A DNA stretch of 64,000 bases from Lysobacterales bacterium (GTDB taxonomy: Bacteria > Pseudomonadota > Gammaproteobacteria > Xanthomonadales > Xanthomonadaceae), in assembly GCA_017302035.1 (NCBI GenBank), contig JAFLEA010000009.1, forward strand, positions 1 to 64,000. Reading direction: 5' to 3'. Of this stretch, positions 1 to 8,558 are shown one piece after another (the first letter of the stretch is position 1; each line of letters begins with the position of its first letter). The translations under genes were made by a program, and so were the position numbers. The notes under the pieces were generated by a model. That model saw only the letters and a list, made by a program, of their open reading frames with translations, was not told the DNA's origin and did not search any database.

Positions 1-2
1 AG

Positions 3-1169
3 GCCGGGGTGCTGGCCGAGGACGTGCGCCGCTTCGCCGCGGCGCCGCCAGCGGCGGACCCGGGGCCTGTCTGGACCAGCGCGCTGCAGGACTGGCCCGG
101 GCTGGACGTTGCCCGCCAGGGCGATCCGGACTGGTGTCCACTGCGCCAACCCGGTTGCCTGGAGCGCGTGCGCGCCGCGCCGCAGGCGTATGCGCAGATG
201 CTGGAACGCCATGCCGCGCTGCTGGAGCGGATCGAAGCACTGGATGCCCGGGACCACTTCCAGAATCCGTTCCCGGCGCGATTCGACACCCCGCTGCCGG
301 CCTACCAGCCCCTGACCCGCCCGCTGACCCGGGACGCATGGCGTTTCGCGAGCGGTGACGTGGATGCGGGACTGGCTGGCGCCTGCGCGGGAGTGGCCCG
401 TGGGCGCAGGCTCATTGCCGCCGGAGACTCGCTGATCGGGAGCATGATCGGCGCGGCGCTGGTGGAGGGCCACGCCACCTTGCTGGCCGAGATGCTGGCC
501 GAGCTGCCGCGCGGGCATGCGCTGCCGGCGCAGTGCCAGGCCGCGTTCGAACTTCCGTTCCCGCTGGAGCAGGGCGTGTGTCGGGCCATGCTGGCCGAAG
601 GCCGCTATGCCACCGGCGCGATGCGCGACCAGATCGGGGCCGTTGCCACGGTCCAGGCGCAGGAGCGGAACCTGCCGGCATGGAGCATGCGCCTGCTGTT
701 CGATCCCGAGCGCACCGCCGCCCGCGGCGCCCCGAAGTTCGCCTGGTACTGCGGCGAGCAGGCGCGCGCGCAGATCGCGCAGGATTTGCCGCTGCACGAT
801 CCCACGCCGCCGCCCTCGCGCTGGACCCTGGCCTGCGCATCCAACCCCGTCGGCTGCATCCTGGCCGACATCGCCGCGCCGGCCTACCACGGCTACGCCG
901 CGCGCCTGCAGGACGTCGACGCGCGCCTGCGCGCCATGGCCGCGCTGTTGCGCCTGCGGGCCGGGGAGGGGGCCATCGATTCGGCGGCGCTGGCCGGACT
1001 GCCGGCGCCCCTGCAGAGCCCGTCGCGCCCGCTGCTGCTGGATGTGGACGCCGGCACCCTCGGCATCACCCTGTTCCAGCCCCTGCGTGACGATGGCACG
1101 GTCCGCGACCGGGCCTGGACGGTGCCGCTGCCGGCCAGCCGGCTTCAGCCGGCCGACGCGTCGCCCTGA
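3..1169 (+). CDS. Unrecognised protein, probably 5'-truncated by the window edge
   Basis: An open frame of at least 386 codons runs from the left edge to a TGA at 1167. A GTG at 9 could be a start, but the frame stays open to the edge, so the gene probably begins outside the window. I do not recognise the family. The product is Ala/Arg/Leu-rich and looks soluble. No signal peptide can be judged because the N-terminus is missing, and I see no clear catalytic motif. The middle (about residues 135-200) holds a mostly helical, small-residue stretch. The gene converges on the hotdog gene, and the two 3' ends overlap by 25 bases. Codon use resembles its neighbours. Confidence 0.6.
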   Translation, partial: AGVLAEDVRRFAAAPPAADPGPVWTSALQDWPGLDVARQGDPDWCPLRQPGCLERVRAAPQAYAQMLERHAALLERIEALDARDHFQNPFPARFDTPLPAYQPLTRPLTRDAWRFASGDVDAGLAGACAGVARGRRLIAAGDSLIGSMIGAALVEGHATLLAEMLAELPRGHALPAQCQAAFELPFPLEQGVCRAMLAEGRYATGAMRDQIGAVATVQAQERNLPAWSMRLLFDPERTAARGAPKFAWYCGEQARAQIAQDLPLHDPTPPPSRWTLACASNPVGCILADIAAPAYHGYAARLQDVDARLRAMAALLRLRAGEGAIDSAALAGLPAPLQSPSRPLLLDVDAGTLGITLFQPLRDDGTVRDRAWTVPLPASRLQPADASP

Positions 1170-1624
1170 GCCGGGCGCCGGTCCGGCTTGCGCCGCACGT
1201 AGACCTGCTTGCGCACCCGGGCGACCACCTCGCCATCGGCGTCCAGCACCTCGTTGGAGAACCAGTGCAGGTACTTGCCACCCCCGGCGGTGGCCGCGCG
1301 TACCTCCGCCACGGTGGCGTCGTCGATGGCGAACGTGGCGCTGACCGTGCCGCGCCCGGGCTTGACGAAGTCGATCGCGCCGGACTGGTCCCAGACGTAG
1401 TAGTCCTCGCCCAGCCGGTGCAGCAGCAACAGCATCCAGAACGGATCGGTCATCGCGAACAGGCTGCCGCCGAAGTGGGTGCGCAGGTAGTTGCGGTTCC
1501 ACGGCCGCATCCGCAACTCGGCCCGGGCACGGCGCCAGTCGGGCGAGATCTCGGTCACATGGATGCCGGTGAACAGGAATGGCGGCCACAGGTTCATGGC
1601 GTGGCGCAGGATCGAGGCGTTCAT
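1145..1624 (-). CDS. DUF4442-type hotdog-fold thioesterase-like protein
   Basis: A 159-residue protein beginning [18 protein letters not shown]. The arrangement, an N-terminal helix with NLWPPF followed by [17 protein letters not shown] and a central strand-rich half, resembles the DUF4442 hotdog family, which is related to acyl-CoA thioesterases and YiiD-like proteins. The His/Gly stretch THFGGSLF corresponds to the helix that carries the active site in this fold. The substrate is unknown. I chose the ATG at 1624 because an upstream in-frame extension has no family similarity. The gene diverges from accD, so a role linked to acyl-CoA or fatty acids is plausible but inferred. Its last codons overlap the convergent neighbour. 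Confidence 0.7.
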   Translation of the reverse strand: MNASILRHAMNLWPPFLFTGIHVTEISPDWRRARAELRMRPWNRNYLRTHFGGSLFAMTDPFWMLLLLHRLGEDYYVWDQSGAIDFVKPGRGTVSATFAIDDATVAEVRAATAGGGKYLHWFSNEVLDADGEVVARVRKQVYVRRKPDRRPAQGDASAG

Positions 1625-1649
1625 GGCGGGCGAGGGCGGGCGGGATCTT

Positions 1650-1667
1650 CCGTACGCAATGGTACGG
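1650..1667. promoter_or_regulatory. Perfect inverted repeat between the hotdog gene and accD
   Basis: Arms CCGTAC and GTACGG are separated by six bases (GCAATG). The site lies in the 137-base divergent region, 26 bases upstream of the hotdog ATG and 95 upstream of accD. The dyad and its position suggest an operator, but no regulator can be named from the sequence. Confidence 0.35.
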
Positions 1668-1761
1668 CATGTTGGACGCCCGCCGCCGCCGGCCTGGCCG
1701 TGAGCTAGACTGGCGCCCTTTCCGGCCCGCGACGGCCGCCGCACGGATCCGACCCGCCCGC

Positions 1762-2655
1762 ATGAGCTGGCTCAGCAAATTGATGCCCTCCGGCATCCGC
1801 ACCGACAATGCCGCCAACCGCAAGCGCAGCGTGCCCGAGGGCCTGTGGGAGAAGTGCGACCGCTGCGGTGCGGTGCTGTACCGACCCGAGCTCGAGGAGA
1901 ACCTGGAGGTCTGCCCGAAATGCGACTTCCACATGCCGATCCGGGCCCGGGCCCGGCTGGCGGCGCTGTTCGATCCCGGTAGCGGCGAGGAGATCGCCGC
2001 CACCCTGGCCCCGATCGACGTGCTCAAGTTCAAGGATTCCAAGCGCTACGTCGAGCGGATCAAGGCCACCCAGAAGGCCACCGGCGAGTACGACGCGATG
2101 GTGGCCATGCAGGGCCTGCTCAAGGGCCGGCCTTTGGTGGCCAGTTCGTTCGACTTCGCCTACATGGGCGGCTCGATGGGTTCGGTGGTGGGCGAGAAGT
2201 TCACCCTGGCCGCCGAGCGTGCGCTGGAGATCGGTTCGCCGTTCGTCAATTTCTCCGCCAGCGGCGGCGCGCGCATGCAGGAGAGCCTGTTCTCGCTGAT
2301 GCAGATGGCCAAGACCTCCGCCGCGCTGGGCCGGTTGCGCGCCGCCGGGCTGCCCTACATTTCCGTGCTCTCGCACCCGACCACCGGCGGCGTGTCGGCC
2401 TCGTTCGCGATGCTGGGCGATCTCAACATCGCCGAGCCTGAGGCGTTGATCGGTTTCGCCGGCCCGCGGGTGATCGAGCAGACCGTGCGCGAGAAGCTGC
2501 CGGAAGGCTTCCAGCGCTCGGAGTTCCTGCTCGAGCATGGCGCCATCGACCAGATCTGCGACCGCCGCGACCTGCGCGACCACCTGGCCGACCTGCTGGC
2601 GCTCCTGACCCGGCAGCCGCGGCCCGAGGACGACGACACGGTGCAGGCGGCATGA
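1762..2655 (+). CDS. accD: Acetyl-CoA carboxylase carboxyltransferase subunit beta
   Basis: The 297-residue beta subunit of the carboxyltransferase half of acetyl-CoA carboxylase. Together with AccA it moves the carboxyl group from biotin on AccB to acetyl-CoA, giving malonyl-CoA for fatty acid synthesis in the cytosol. The N-terminus carries the zinc ribbon with Cys32, Cys35, Cys51 and Cys54. The crotonase-like core follows, with [20 protein letters not shown] and [11 protein letters not shown]. The length fits the family (about 300). The ATG at 1762 gives the expected [11 protein letters not shown]-terminus. Its TGA overlaps the glmM ATG by four bases, so the two genes are probably translationally coupled. 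Confidence 0.96.
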   Translation: MSWLSKLMPSGIRTDNAANRKRSVPEGLWEKCDRCGAVLYRPELEENLEVCPKCDFHMPIRARARLAALFDPGSGEEIAATLAPIDVLKFKDSKRYVERIKATQKATGEYDAMVAMQGLLKGRPLVASSFDFAYMGGSMGSVVGEKFTLAAERALEIGSPFVNFSASGGARMQESLFSLMQMAKTSAALGRLRAAGLPYISVLSHPTTGGVSASFAMLGDLNIAEPEALIGFAGPRVIEQTVREKLPEGFQRSEFLLEHGAIDQICDRRDLRDHLADLLALLTRQPRPEDDDTVQAA

Positions 2656-4007
2656 GCGGCGCGCGGCGCTGGTTTGGCACCGACGGCATCCGCGGCCGGG
2701 TCGGGCAGGGCCCGATATCGGCCGATTTCGTCCTGCGCCTGGGCAATGCCCTGGGCCGGGTGCTGGCCGCGCAGCGGCCGGGCCGGCGCACGGTGGTGAT
2801 CGGCAAGGACACGCGCATCTCGGGCTACATGTTCGAGTCGGCGCTGGAGGCCGGACTGGTGGCCGCCGGCGTGGACGTGCAGTTGCTGGGACCGATGCCG
2901 ACCCCGGCGGTGGCGTTCCTGACCCGCACCCTCGGCGCCGATGCCGGCATCGTCATCAGCGCCTCGCACAACCCGCACCACGACAACGGGATCAAGTTCT
3001 TCTCCGCCCAGGGCGAAAAACTGGACGACGCCACCGAACTTGCGATCGAAGCCGCGCTGGAAGGCGATTTCGCCACGGTCGAATCCGAACGCCTGGGCAA
3101 GGCGGTGCGCGGCCGCGACGCGGTCGGTCGCTACATCGAGTTCTGCAAGGCCTCGGTGCCGCGCGGTTTCGACCTGCGCGGCCTGAGGATCGTGCTCGAC
3201 TGCGCCCACGGCGCCACCTATCACATCGCCCCACTGCTGTTCGGCGAACTGGGCGCGCAGGTGATCGCCATCGGCGCCAGCCCGGACGGCTTGAACATCA
3301 ACGCCGGGGTCGGTTCCATGCACGTGGACAGCCTTGCCGCCAAGGTGCGCGAAACCGGCGCCGATCTGGGCATCGCCTTCGATGGCGACGGCGACCGGGT
3401 GCTGATGGCCGATGACCGGGGCAATCCGGTCGATGGCGACGGCCTGCTGTACGTGCTGGCCAGGGACTGGCGAGCCAGTGGCCGCCTGCGCGGGCCGGTG
3501 GTCGGTACCCTGATGACCAACTACGGGCTGGAGCAGGCGCTGGCCGCCGCAGGCATCGCGTTCCAGCGGGCGAAGGTGGGCGACCGCTACGTGCACCAGG
3601 CGCTGGTCGAGGGTGGTGGCGTGCTCGGCGGCGAGGCGTCCGGCCACTTGCTGTGCCTGGACCGGGCCACCACCGGCGACGGCATCGTCGCCGCGCTGCA
3701 GGTGCTCGACGCCCTGCGCCGGTCCGGGCTGGGCCTGCGCCAGGCCGTGGCCGGCCTGGCGATGCTGCCGCAGAGAACCGCCAACGTGCGCCTGGCCGGG
3801 GCTTCGGCCAGGGCGATCGTGGAGGCCGACGGCGTGCGCGCCGCACTGCAGGCCGCGCAGGCCGCGGTGCACGGCAGGGGACGTGCGTTCCTGCGCCCGT
3901 CCGGCACCGAGCCGGTGGTCCGGGTCACGGTCGAGGCCGACGACGCGGTGCTGATGCAGGACACCCTGGACCGCCTGTCCGCCGCGGTCCGCCAGGCCGC
4001 GGCCTGA
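2652..4007 (+). CDS. glmM: Phosphoglucosamine mutase
   Basis: A 451-residue alpha-D-phosphohexomutase that interconverts glucosamine-6-phosphate and glucosamine-1-phosphate on the way to UDP-GlcNAc for peptidoglycan and LPS. The start [11 protein letters not shown] is typical of GlmM. The phosphoserine loop ISASHNP places the catalytic Ser at 105, the Mg-binding loop DGDGDR is at 244-249, the sugar-binding GGEASGH is at about 326-332, and the phosphate-binding RPSGTEP lies near the C-terminus. The SASHNP/GTEP combination separates GlmM from ManB/Pgm. It starts inside the accD stop codon, so it forms an operon with accD. Confidence 0.95.
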   Translation: MSGARRWFGTDGIRGRVGQGPISADFVLRLGNALGRVLAAQRPGRRTVVIGKDTRISGYMFESALEAGLVAAGVDVQLLGPMPTPAVAFLTRTLGADAGIVISASHNPHHDNGIKFFSAQGEKLDDATELAIEAALEGDFATVESERLGKAVRGRDAVGRYIEFCKASVPRGFDLRGLRIVLDCAHGATYHIAPLLFGELGAQVIAIGASPDGLNINAGVGSMHVDSLAAKVRETGADLGIAFDGDGDRVLMADDRGNPVDGDGLLYVLARDWRASGRLRGPVVGTLMTNYGLEQALAAAGIAFQRAKVGDRYVHQALVEGGGVLGGEASGHLLCLDRATTGDGIVAALQVLDALRRSGLGLRQAVAGLAMLPQRTANVRLAGASARAIVEADGVRAALQAAQAAVHGRGRAFLRPSGTEPVVRVTVEADDAVLMQDTLDRLSAAVRQAAA

Positions 4008-4092
4008 CCAGGATCAAGAACCCCGGGTGCGCGGCGTGGTCGAATGCGCCACGACCGTCCCCGGACAACCATCGACCTTCGGAGCAGGATCC

Positions 4093-5046
4093 ATGGCTTC
4101 AGCCATCCCCACCCTGGACATCAACCGCTTCATCGCGCCCGCCAGCAGTGCCGACCGCGACGCCTTCGTCGCCGAACTCGGCGCCGCCTACCGCGAGTGG
4201 GGTTTCGCCGGGATCCGCAACCACGGCATCCCGCAGGCCGACATCGACGCGGCCTACGGCGCGTTCAAGCGCTTCTTCGCCCTGCCCGAGGAAACCAAGA
4301 AGCGGTACCACGTCCCCGGCGGCGGCGGTGCGCGCGGCTACACTCCGTTCGGAGTGGAGACGGCCAAGGACTCCAAGTATTTCGACCTGAAGGAGTTCTG
4401 GCACATCGGCCGGGAGATCCCGGAAGCGTCGAAGTACCGCGCCTCGATGCCGCCGAACCTGTGGCCGGAAGAGGTGCCCGGCTTCCGCGAGCACGGCTAT
4501 GGCCTGTACCAGGCCCTGGACGCGCTCGGCTCGAAGGTGCTGTCGGCGCTGGCCCTGCACATAGGCCTGGCCGAGGACTGGTTCGCCGACAAGACCGACA
4601 ACGGCAACTCGATCCTGCGCCCGATCCACTATCCGCCGATCACCGCCGACGACATCCCCAACGTGCGCGCCGGCGCGCACGAGGACATCAACCTGATCAC
4701 CCTGCTGGTGGGCGCCAGCGCCGCCGGCCTGGAAGTGCTGTCGAAGAAGGGCGAATGGGTGCCGTTCACCTCCGATGCCGACACCATCGTGGTCAACATC
4801 GGCGACATGCTGCAGCGCCTGACCAACCACGTGTACCCCTCGACCACCCATCGCGTGGTCAACCCGCCGGGCGAACAGGCGCGGCAGCCGCGCTATTCGG
4901 TGCCGTTCTTCCTGCACCCGAACCCGGACTTCCTGATCGACGTGCTGCCCTCGTGCGTGACCGCCGACAATCCCAGCCGCTACCCGCAGGCGATCACCGC
5001 GCAGGGCTACCTGGAGGAGCGGCTGCGCGAGATCAAGCTCAAATAG
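4093..5046 (+). CDS. 2-oxoglutarate/Fe(II)-type oxygenase, isopenicillin N synthase family
   Basis: A 317-residue non-heme iron oxygenase. The DIOX_N region (residues 1-115, with WGFAGIRNHGI) is followed by the jelly-roll 2OG-FeII_Oxy domain. The iron triad is His196, Asp198 (in AHEDINLITLL) and His253 (in TTHRVVNP), and Arg268-x-Ser270 is the usual co-substrate carboxylate site. These residues are all present, so it should be active. The substrate cannot be read from the sequence. The family includes ethylene-forming, flavonoid-type and uncharacterised housekeeping enzymes. The ATG at 4093 follows a good GGAGCAGG Shine-Dalgarno. It stands alone, 85 bases after glmM and 83 before tpiA. Confidence 0.85.
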   Translation: MASAIPTLDINRFIAPASSADRDAFVAELGAAYREWGFAGIRNHGIPQADIDAAYGAFKRFFALPEETKKRYHVPGGGGARGYTPFGVETAKDSKYFDLKEFWHIGREIPEASKYRASMPPNLWPEEVPGFREHGYGLYQALDALGSKVLSALALHIGLAEDWFADKTDNGNSILRPIHYPPITADDIPNVRAGAHEDINLITLLVGASAAGLEVLSKKGEWVPFTSDADTIVVNIGDMLQRLTNHVYPSTTHRVVNPPGEQARQPRYSVPFFLHPNPDFLIDVLPSCVTADNPSRYPQAITAQGYLEERLREIKLK

Positions 5047-5129
5047 GGCGGCACCTGGGGCGTGCAGGCCTGGGGCCCCCGCGCTAGGCGGTATCCTGTG
5101 GCGCACATCCGTAGTCTGGAGAGGTCGGC

Positions 5130-5888
5130 ATGCGTCGCAGAATCGTCGCGGGCAACTGGAAACTGCACGGGTCGCGGGAGTTCGCCGCGGCCCTGGTCGG
5201 GCAGATCGCCGCGCAGGCGCCGCTTCCGGGGGTGGAACTGGTGATCCTGCCGCCCCTGCCGTACCTGGGTGGCCTGGCCGAGCGCTTCGGCGACGCGCTG
5301 CAGTTCGGCGCCCAGGACGTCAGCAGCCACCAGGAGGGCGCCTATACCGGCGAGGTGTCCGCGGCGATGCTGGCCGAGGCCGGCGCCCGCAGCACCCTGG
5401 TGGGGCATTCGGAGCGGCGCCAGTACCACGGCGAGAGCAGTGAACTGGTGGCGCTGAAGTTCCAGGCCGCGCTCGGCGCGGGGCTGCAGCCGATCCTGTG
5501 CGTGGGCGAGGGCCTGGCCGAGCGCGATGCCGGCCGGGCCGAGGAGACGGTGGCCGCCCAGCTGCGGCCGGTGCTGGAACGGGTCGGGGCAGGGGGGCTG
5601 GCCGGCGCGGTGGTGGCCTACGAGCCGGTCTGGGCCATCGGCACCGGGCGGACCGCGTCCCCGGAGCAGGCCCAGGACATGCATGCATTCATCCGTCGCC
5701 AGATCGCCGGCCACGATGCTAGAATCGCCGATTCCCTGCCGATCCTGTACGGCGGCAGCGTGAAGCCCGGCAACGCCGGCGCGCTGTTCGCGCAGCCGGA
5801 CGTGGATGGCGGGCTGATCGGCGGAGCCTCGCTGGTGGCCGCGGATTTCCTGGCCATCGCCCGGGCTGCGGCCACGCAGGCGAAGTAA
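5130..5888 (+). CDS. tpiA: Triosephosphate isomerase
   Basis: A 252-residue TIM-barrel glycolytic enzyme interconverting dihydroxyacetone phosphate and glyceraldehyde-3-phosphate. The catalytic residues are present: Asn9 and Lys11 in AGNWKLHG, His93 in VGHSERR and Glu165 in AYEPVWAIGTG. The phosphate loop YGGSVKPGN lies near the C-terminus. The length matches the family. The ATG at 5130 follows a GGAGAGG ribosome site. secG begins 23 bases after the stop, the tpiA-secG pairing seen in many proteobacteria. Confidence 0.97.
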   Translation: MRRRIVAGNWKLHGSREFAAALVGQIAAQAPLPGVELVILPPLPYLGGLAERFGDALQFGAQDVSSHQEGAYTGEVSAAMLAEAGARSTLVGHSERRQYHGESSELVALKFQAALGAGLQPILCVGEGLAERDAGRAEETVAAQLRPVLERVGAGGLAGAVVAYEPVWAIGTGRTASPEQAQDMHAFIRRQIAGHDARIADSLPILYGGSVKPGNAGALFAQPDVDGGLIGGASLVAADFLAIARAAATQAK

Positions 5889-5911
5889 GAGACGAGTCGA
5901 GAAGATCCAAG

Positions 5912-6385
5912 ATGCTGATGCTGATCCTCAATATTGTGTACGTGCTGGTGGCGATCGCGATGATCGCGCTGATCCTGCTCCAGCGCGGTGCCGGCGCCGC
6001 CGCCGGGTCCGGTTTCGGGGCCGGTGCTTCGGGTACCGTGTTCGGGGCCCGCGGCGCATCGAACTTCCTGTCCAAGAGCACCAAGTGGCTGGCCGTGGTG
6101 TTCTTCGGCATCAGCCTGTTCATGGCCTGGTATGCCACCCACAGCGCGCGCCCGGTGGTGCAGCAGGACGGCGGCCTGATGGGCCAGCTCGCCACGCCGG
6201 CGCGGCAACAGGGTGCCCCGGCTCCGGGCGAGATGCCGGCGCTGCCGGCCACCGCTCCGGCCGGCAGCGAAGTCCCGGCCGCCGCCCCGGCGGCGAACGC
6301 GCCAGCGCCGTCCGATGCGGGCGCCGTCCCGGCCCCGCAGCCGCAGCCGCCGACCCCGGGCGAGACTGCTCCGCCCGCGCAGTAA
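5912..6385 (+). CDS. secG: Preprotein translocase subunit SecG with a long Pro/Ala tail
   Basis: A small inner-membrane subunit of the SecYEG channel that speeds protein export. Two membrane segments are visible, about residues 3-22 and 57-76. Between them is the Gly-rich loop with LLQRGAGAAAGSGFG and FLSKSTKW, typical of SecG. After residue 80 the protein continues for about 77 residues of Ala/Pro/Gln-rich, low-complexity sequence that makes it longer (157) than E. coli SecG (110). The ATG at 5912 has a GAGAAG site upstream. It is probably co-transcribed with tpiA. Confidence 0.94.
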   Translation: MLMLILNIVYVLVAIAMIALILLQRGAGAAAGSGFGAGASGTVFGARGASNFLSKSTKWLAVVFFGISLFMAWYATHSARPVVQQDGGLMGQLATPARQQGAPAPGEMPALPATAPAGSEVPAAAPAANAPAPSDAGAVPAPQPQPPTPGETAPPAQ

Positions 6386-6389
6386 GGCG

Positions 6390-6395
6390 TACAAT
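6390..6395 (+). promoter_or_regulatory. Possible -10 box for tRNA-Leu
   Basis: TACAAT lies 43 bases ahead of the mature tRNA-Leu 5' end, just after the secG stop. No good -35 hexamer sits at the right distance, so this is a tentative call. Confidence 0.35.
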
Positions 6396-6438
6396 GCGCC
6401 GCGCCATGTCCGTGCTGCGGCCGGCGCGCACAGCTTCA

Positions 6439-6523
6439 GCCCAGGTGGCGGAATTGGTAGACGCACTACCTTGAGGTGGTAGCGACGAGAGTCGTAGGGG
6501 TTCGAGTCCCCTCTTGGGCACCA
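6439..6523 (+). tRNA. tRNA-Leu(GAG)
   Basis: An 85-base class II tRNA. The acceptor stem GCCCAGG pairs with CTTGGGC (one G-T pair). The anticodon stem CTACC/GGTAG encloses loop TTGAGGT, with anticodon GAG at 6473-6475. A long variable arm (GAC/GTC) is typical of leucine tRNAs. The T-arm carries GTTCGAG and the gene encodes its own CCA end. It lies between secG and the nuo operon. Confidence 0.97.
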
Positions 6524-6607
6524 ATCATTTCAGGCGGAACCCGGCCCGGCGCGCCGCACGGCGCAAACGGCCAGGCGCATGCCAGGCGATCACGGCAGGA
6601 TCCGGGG

Positions 6608-6630
6608 CCCGCGCGATGCGGGTTTTTTTT
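6608..6630 (+). terminator. Rho-independent terminator after tRNA-Leu
   Basis: Stem CCCGC (6608-6612) pairs with GCGGG (6618-6622) and is followed at once by eight T residues. It separates tpiA-secG-tRNA-Leu from the nuo promoter. Confidence 0.85.
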
Positions 6631-6662
6631 CGTCTTCCGGCACCAGGGCGGGGCCGGAAGCG

Positions 6663-6692
6663 TTTACTCCCCAACCGGGCACCCGCTACAAT
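6663..6692 (+). promoter_or_regulatory. Candidate promoter of the nuo operon
   Basis: TTTACT (6663-6668) and TACAAT (6687-6692) are separated by 18 bases. The region is AT-richer than its surroundings and lies between a strong terminator and nuoA, where the operon promoter is expected. The long leader (about 160 bases) leaves room for other starts. Confidence 0.5.
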
Positions 6693-6857
6693 TCCGCTGC
6701 TGTGCAAAATCGCAGCGGACACCGGCACTTGCGCCACGTCCGCAGCACCGCCGGCCGCCGTCGCGCGGTATGGCGGCGAGGACGCAACAGGCGCTCCGCG
6801 GCCTTCGCGGAATCCGACCCAAGCCCGGCCCGCCGGGCAGAGGCAAGAGAGAACGAC

Positions 6858-7214
6858 GTGCTGGCCCAATACCTGCCGAACCTGTTGTTCCTGATCGTCG
6901 CTACCGGCATCGGCATCGCGTTGATCGTGATCGGCAACCTGCTCGGGCCGCGCCGTCCCACCCTGGAGAAGCTCTCGCCCTACGAGTGCGGCTTCGAGGC
7001 GTTCGAGGACGCGCGCATGAAGTTCGACGTGCGCTACTACCTGATCGCCATCCAGTTCATCGTCTTCGACCTGGAAATCATCTTCATCGTGCCGTGGACG
7101 CTGGTGTTCCAGGAACTGGGGCCGCGCGCCCTGGTCACCATGGGCCTGTTCGTCGGCATGCTGTTCCTCGGCTTCATCTACGTCTGGAAGAAGGGAGCGC
7201 TCGAATGGGAGTGA
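6858..7214 (+). CDS. nuoA: NADH-quinone oxidoreductase subunit A
   Basis: A 118-residue membrane subunit of respiratory complex I near the quinone-binding junction. Three membrane helices are visible, about 8-30, 62-82 and 92-112. The conserved loop [23 protein letters not shown], with the redox-sensitive Cys44, lies between helices 1 and 2. Translation starts at a GTG preceded by AAGAGAGAA; upstream in-frame codons show no family similarity. It is the first of fourteen nuo genes, and its end overlaps nuoB by 10 bases. Confidence 0.95.
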   Translation: MLAQYLPNLLFLIVATGIGIALIVIGNLLGPRRPTLEKLSPYECGFEAFEDARMKFDVRYYLIAIQFIVFDLEIIFIVPWTLVFQELGPRALVTMGLFVGMLFLGFIYVWKKGALEWE

Positions 7215-7777
7215 TCCAAACCATCGACCGCTTGATGACCAACCCGATCCCGGAAGGGCGGGTGGACGACATCCTGCGTCCCGACGGCGACAACCCGCTG
7301 CTGGAGAAGGGCTACGTCACCACCAGCGTCGATGCACTGCTGAACTGGGCGCGCACCGGCTCGATGTGGCCGATGACCTTCGGCCTGGCCTGCTGCGCGG
7401 TGGAGATGATGCACGCCGGCGCCGCGCGCCTGGACCTGGACCGCTACGGGGTCGTGTTCCGGCCCTCGCCGCGCCAGTCCGACGTGATGATCGTGGCCGG
7501 CACCCTGTGCAACAAGATGGCCCCCGCGCTGCGCAAGGTCTACGACCAGATGCCGGATCCGAAATGGGTGATCTCCATGGGCAGCTGCGCCAATGGCGGC
7601 GGCTACTACCACTATTCGTACTCGGTGGTCCGCGGCTGCGACCGCATCGTCCCGGTGGACGTGTACGTGCCGGGCTGTCCGCCGACCGCCGAGGCGCTGG
7701 TCTACGGCATCCTGCAGTTGCAGAAGAAGATCTGGCGCACCCAGACGGTGGCCAGGAAGAACACCATCGATCGCTGA
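7205..7777 (+). CDS. nuoB: NADH-quinone oxidoreductase subunit B
   Basis: A 190-residue peripheral-arm subunit of complex I that holds the terminal [4Fe-4S] cluster N2, the electron donor to quinone. The ligands are the tandem Cys63-Cys64 (LACCAVEM), Cys128 (GSCANGGG) and Cys158 ([11 protein letters not shown]). Length and motifs match the family. The ATG at 7205 overlaps the end of nuoA. Confidence 0.97.
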   Translation: MGVIQTIDRLMTNPIPEGRVDDILRPDGDNPLLEKGYVTTSVDALLNWARTGSMWPMTFGLACCAVEMMHAGAARLDLDRYGVVFRPSPRQSDVMIVAGTLCNKMAPALRKVYDQMPDPKWVISMGSCANGGGYYHYSYSVVRGCDRIVPVDVYVPGCPPTAEALVYGILQLQKKIWRTQTVARKNTIDR

Positions 7778-7805
7778 CCCCATCTATCCGGACACGCCAA
7801 GCCCC

Positions 7806-8558
7806 ATGGCCGAGCCAGCTGCCCAATTCGCCCAACGCCTGCGCGACCGTTTCCCGGCCGCGGTCGTGACCGTGGCCGAACCCCATGGCGAAACCACCCT
7901 CGAGGCCGACGGCCGGGACTGGCTGGCGACCTGCCAGGCCCTGCGCGACGAGTTCGGCTTCGAGCAGCTGACCGCGGTCAGCGGCATCGACTACATGGGC
8001 TACGGCAGCGACGAATGGGACACCGAAAGCGTGTCCTCCAGCGGCTTCAGCCGCGGCGTGGAAGGCAAGAATGCCGGTCGCTTCGGCTGGGGCGAGCGCC
8101 CCAGCCAGGAGCGTGACGGCCGCATCGTCCCGGTCGCCGTGCCGCCGCGCCGCTTCGCCGCGGTGCTGCACCTGCTCTCCTACGCCCACAATCTGCGCCT
8201 GCGCGTGCGCTGCTTCGCCGCGGACGACGCGCTGCCGGTGGTGCCGTCGGTCACCGGGATCTGGCCGGGCGCCAACTGGTTCGAGCGCGAGGCGTTCGAC
8301 CTGTACGGCATCGTCTTCGAAGGCCATCCGGACCTGCGCCGGATCCTCACCGACTACGGCTTCGTCGGCCACCCGTTCCGCAAGGACTTCCCGCTGATCG
8401 GCAACGTCGAGGTGCGCTACGACGAGGAACGCAAGCGCGTGGTGTACGAGCCGGTGACCTCGGTCGAGCCGCGGGTGGGCGTGCCGCGGGTGATCCGCGA
8501 CGACGCCCGTTACCAGACCTCGGCCGGCGAAGCCGCGCAGCGCGGAGGCACCCAGTGA
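7806..8558 (+). CDS. nuoC: NADH-quinone oxidoreductase subunit C, with insertion
   Basis: A 250-residue peripheral subunit (30-kDa family) of complex I. It is separate from NuoD, unlike the fused NuoCD of E. coli. The family signature [12 protein letters not shown] is at about 158-169, followed by [22 protein letters not shown]. Between the conserved GIDY (60-63) and the strand with [13 protein letters not shown] (from about 117) there is an extra polar stretch of about 50 residues, rich in Ser, Gly and acidic residues, that most NuoC proteins lack. I recall similar insertions in other Xanthomonadaceae. It lies 28 bases after nuoB and overlaps nuoD by four. Confidence 0.95.
   Translation: MAEPAAQFAQRLRDRFPAAVVTVAEPHGETTLEADGRDWLATCQALRDEFGFEQLTAVSGIDYMGYGSDEWDTESVSSSGFSRGVEGKNAGRFGWGERPSQERDGRIVPVAVPPRRFAAVLHLLSYAHNLRLRVRCFAADDALPVVPSVTGIWPGANWFEREAFDLYGIVFEGHPDLRRILTDYGFVGHPFRKDFPLIGNVEVRYDEERKRVVYEPVTSVEPRVGVPRVIRDDARYQTSAGEAAQRGGTQ

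Larger units (their letters stand above)
6524..6857. other. Intergenic region, tRNA-Leu to nuoA
   Basis: This 334-base gap holds the terminator at 6608-6630 and a candidate nuo promoter at 6663-6692. The remaining 165 bases form the nuo leader, in which I see no gene. The nuoA ribosome site is the AG-rich stretch AAGAGAGAA just before its GTG. Confidence 0.6.
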
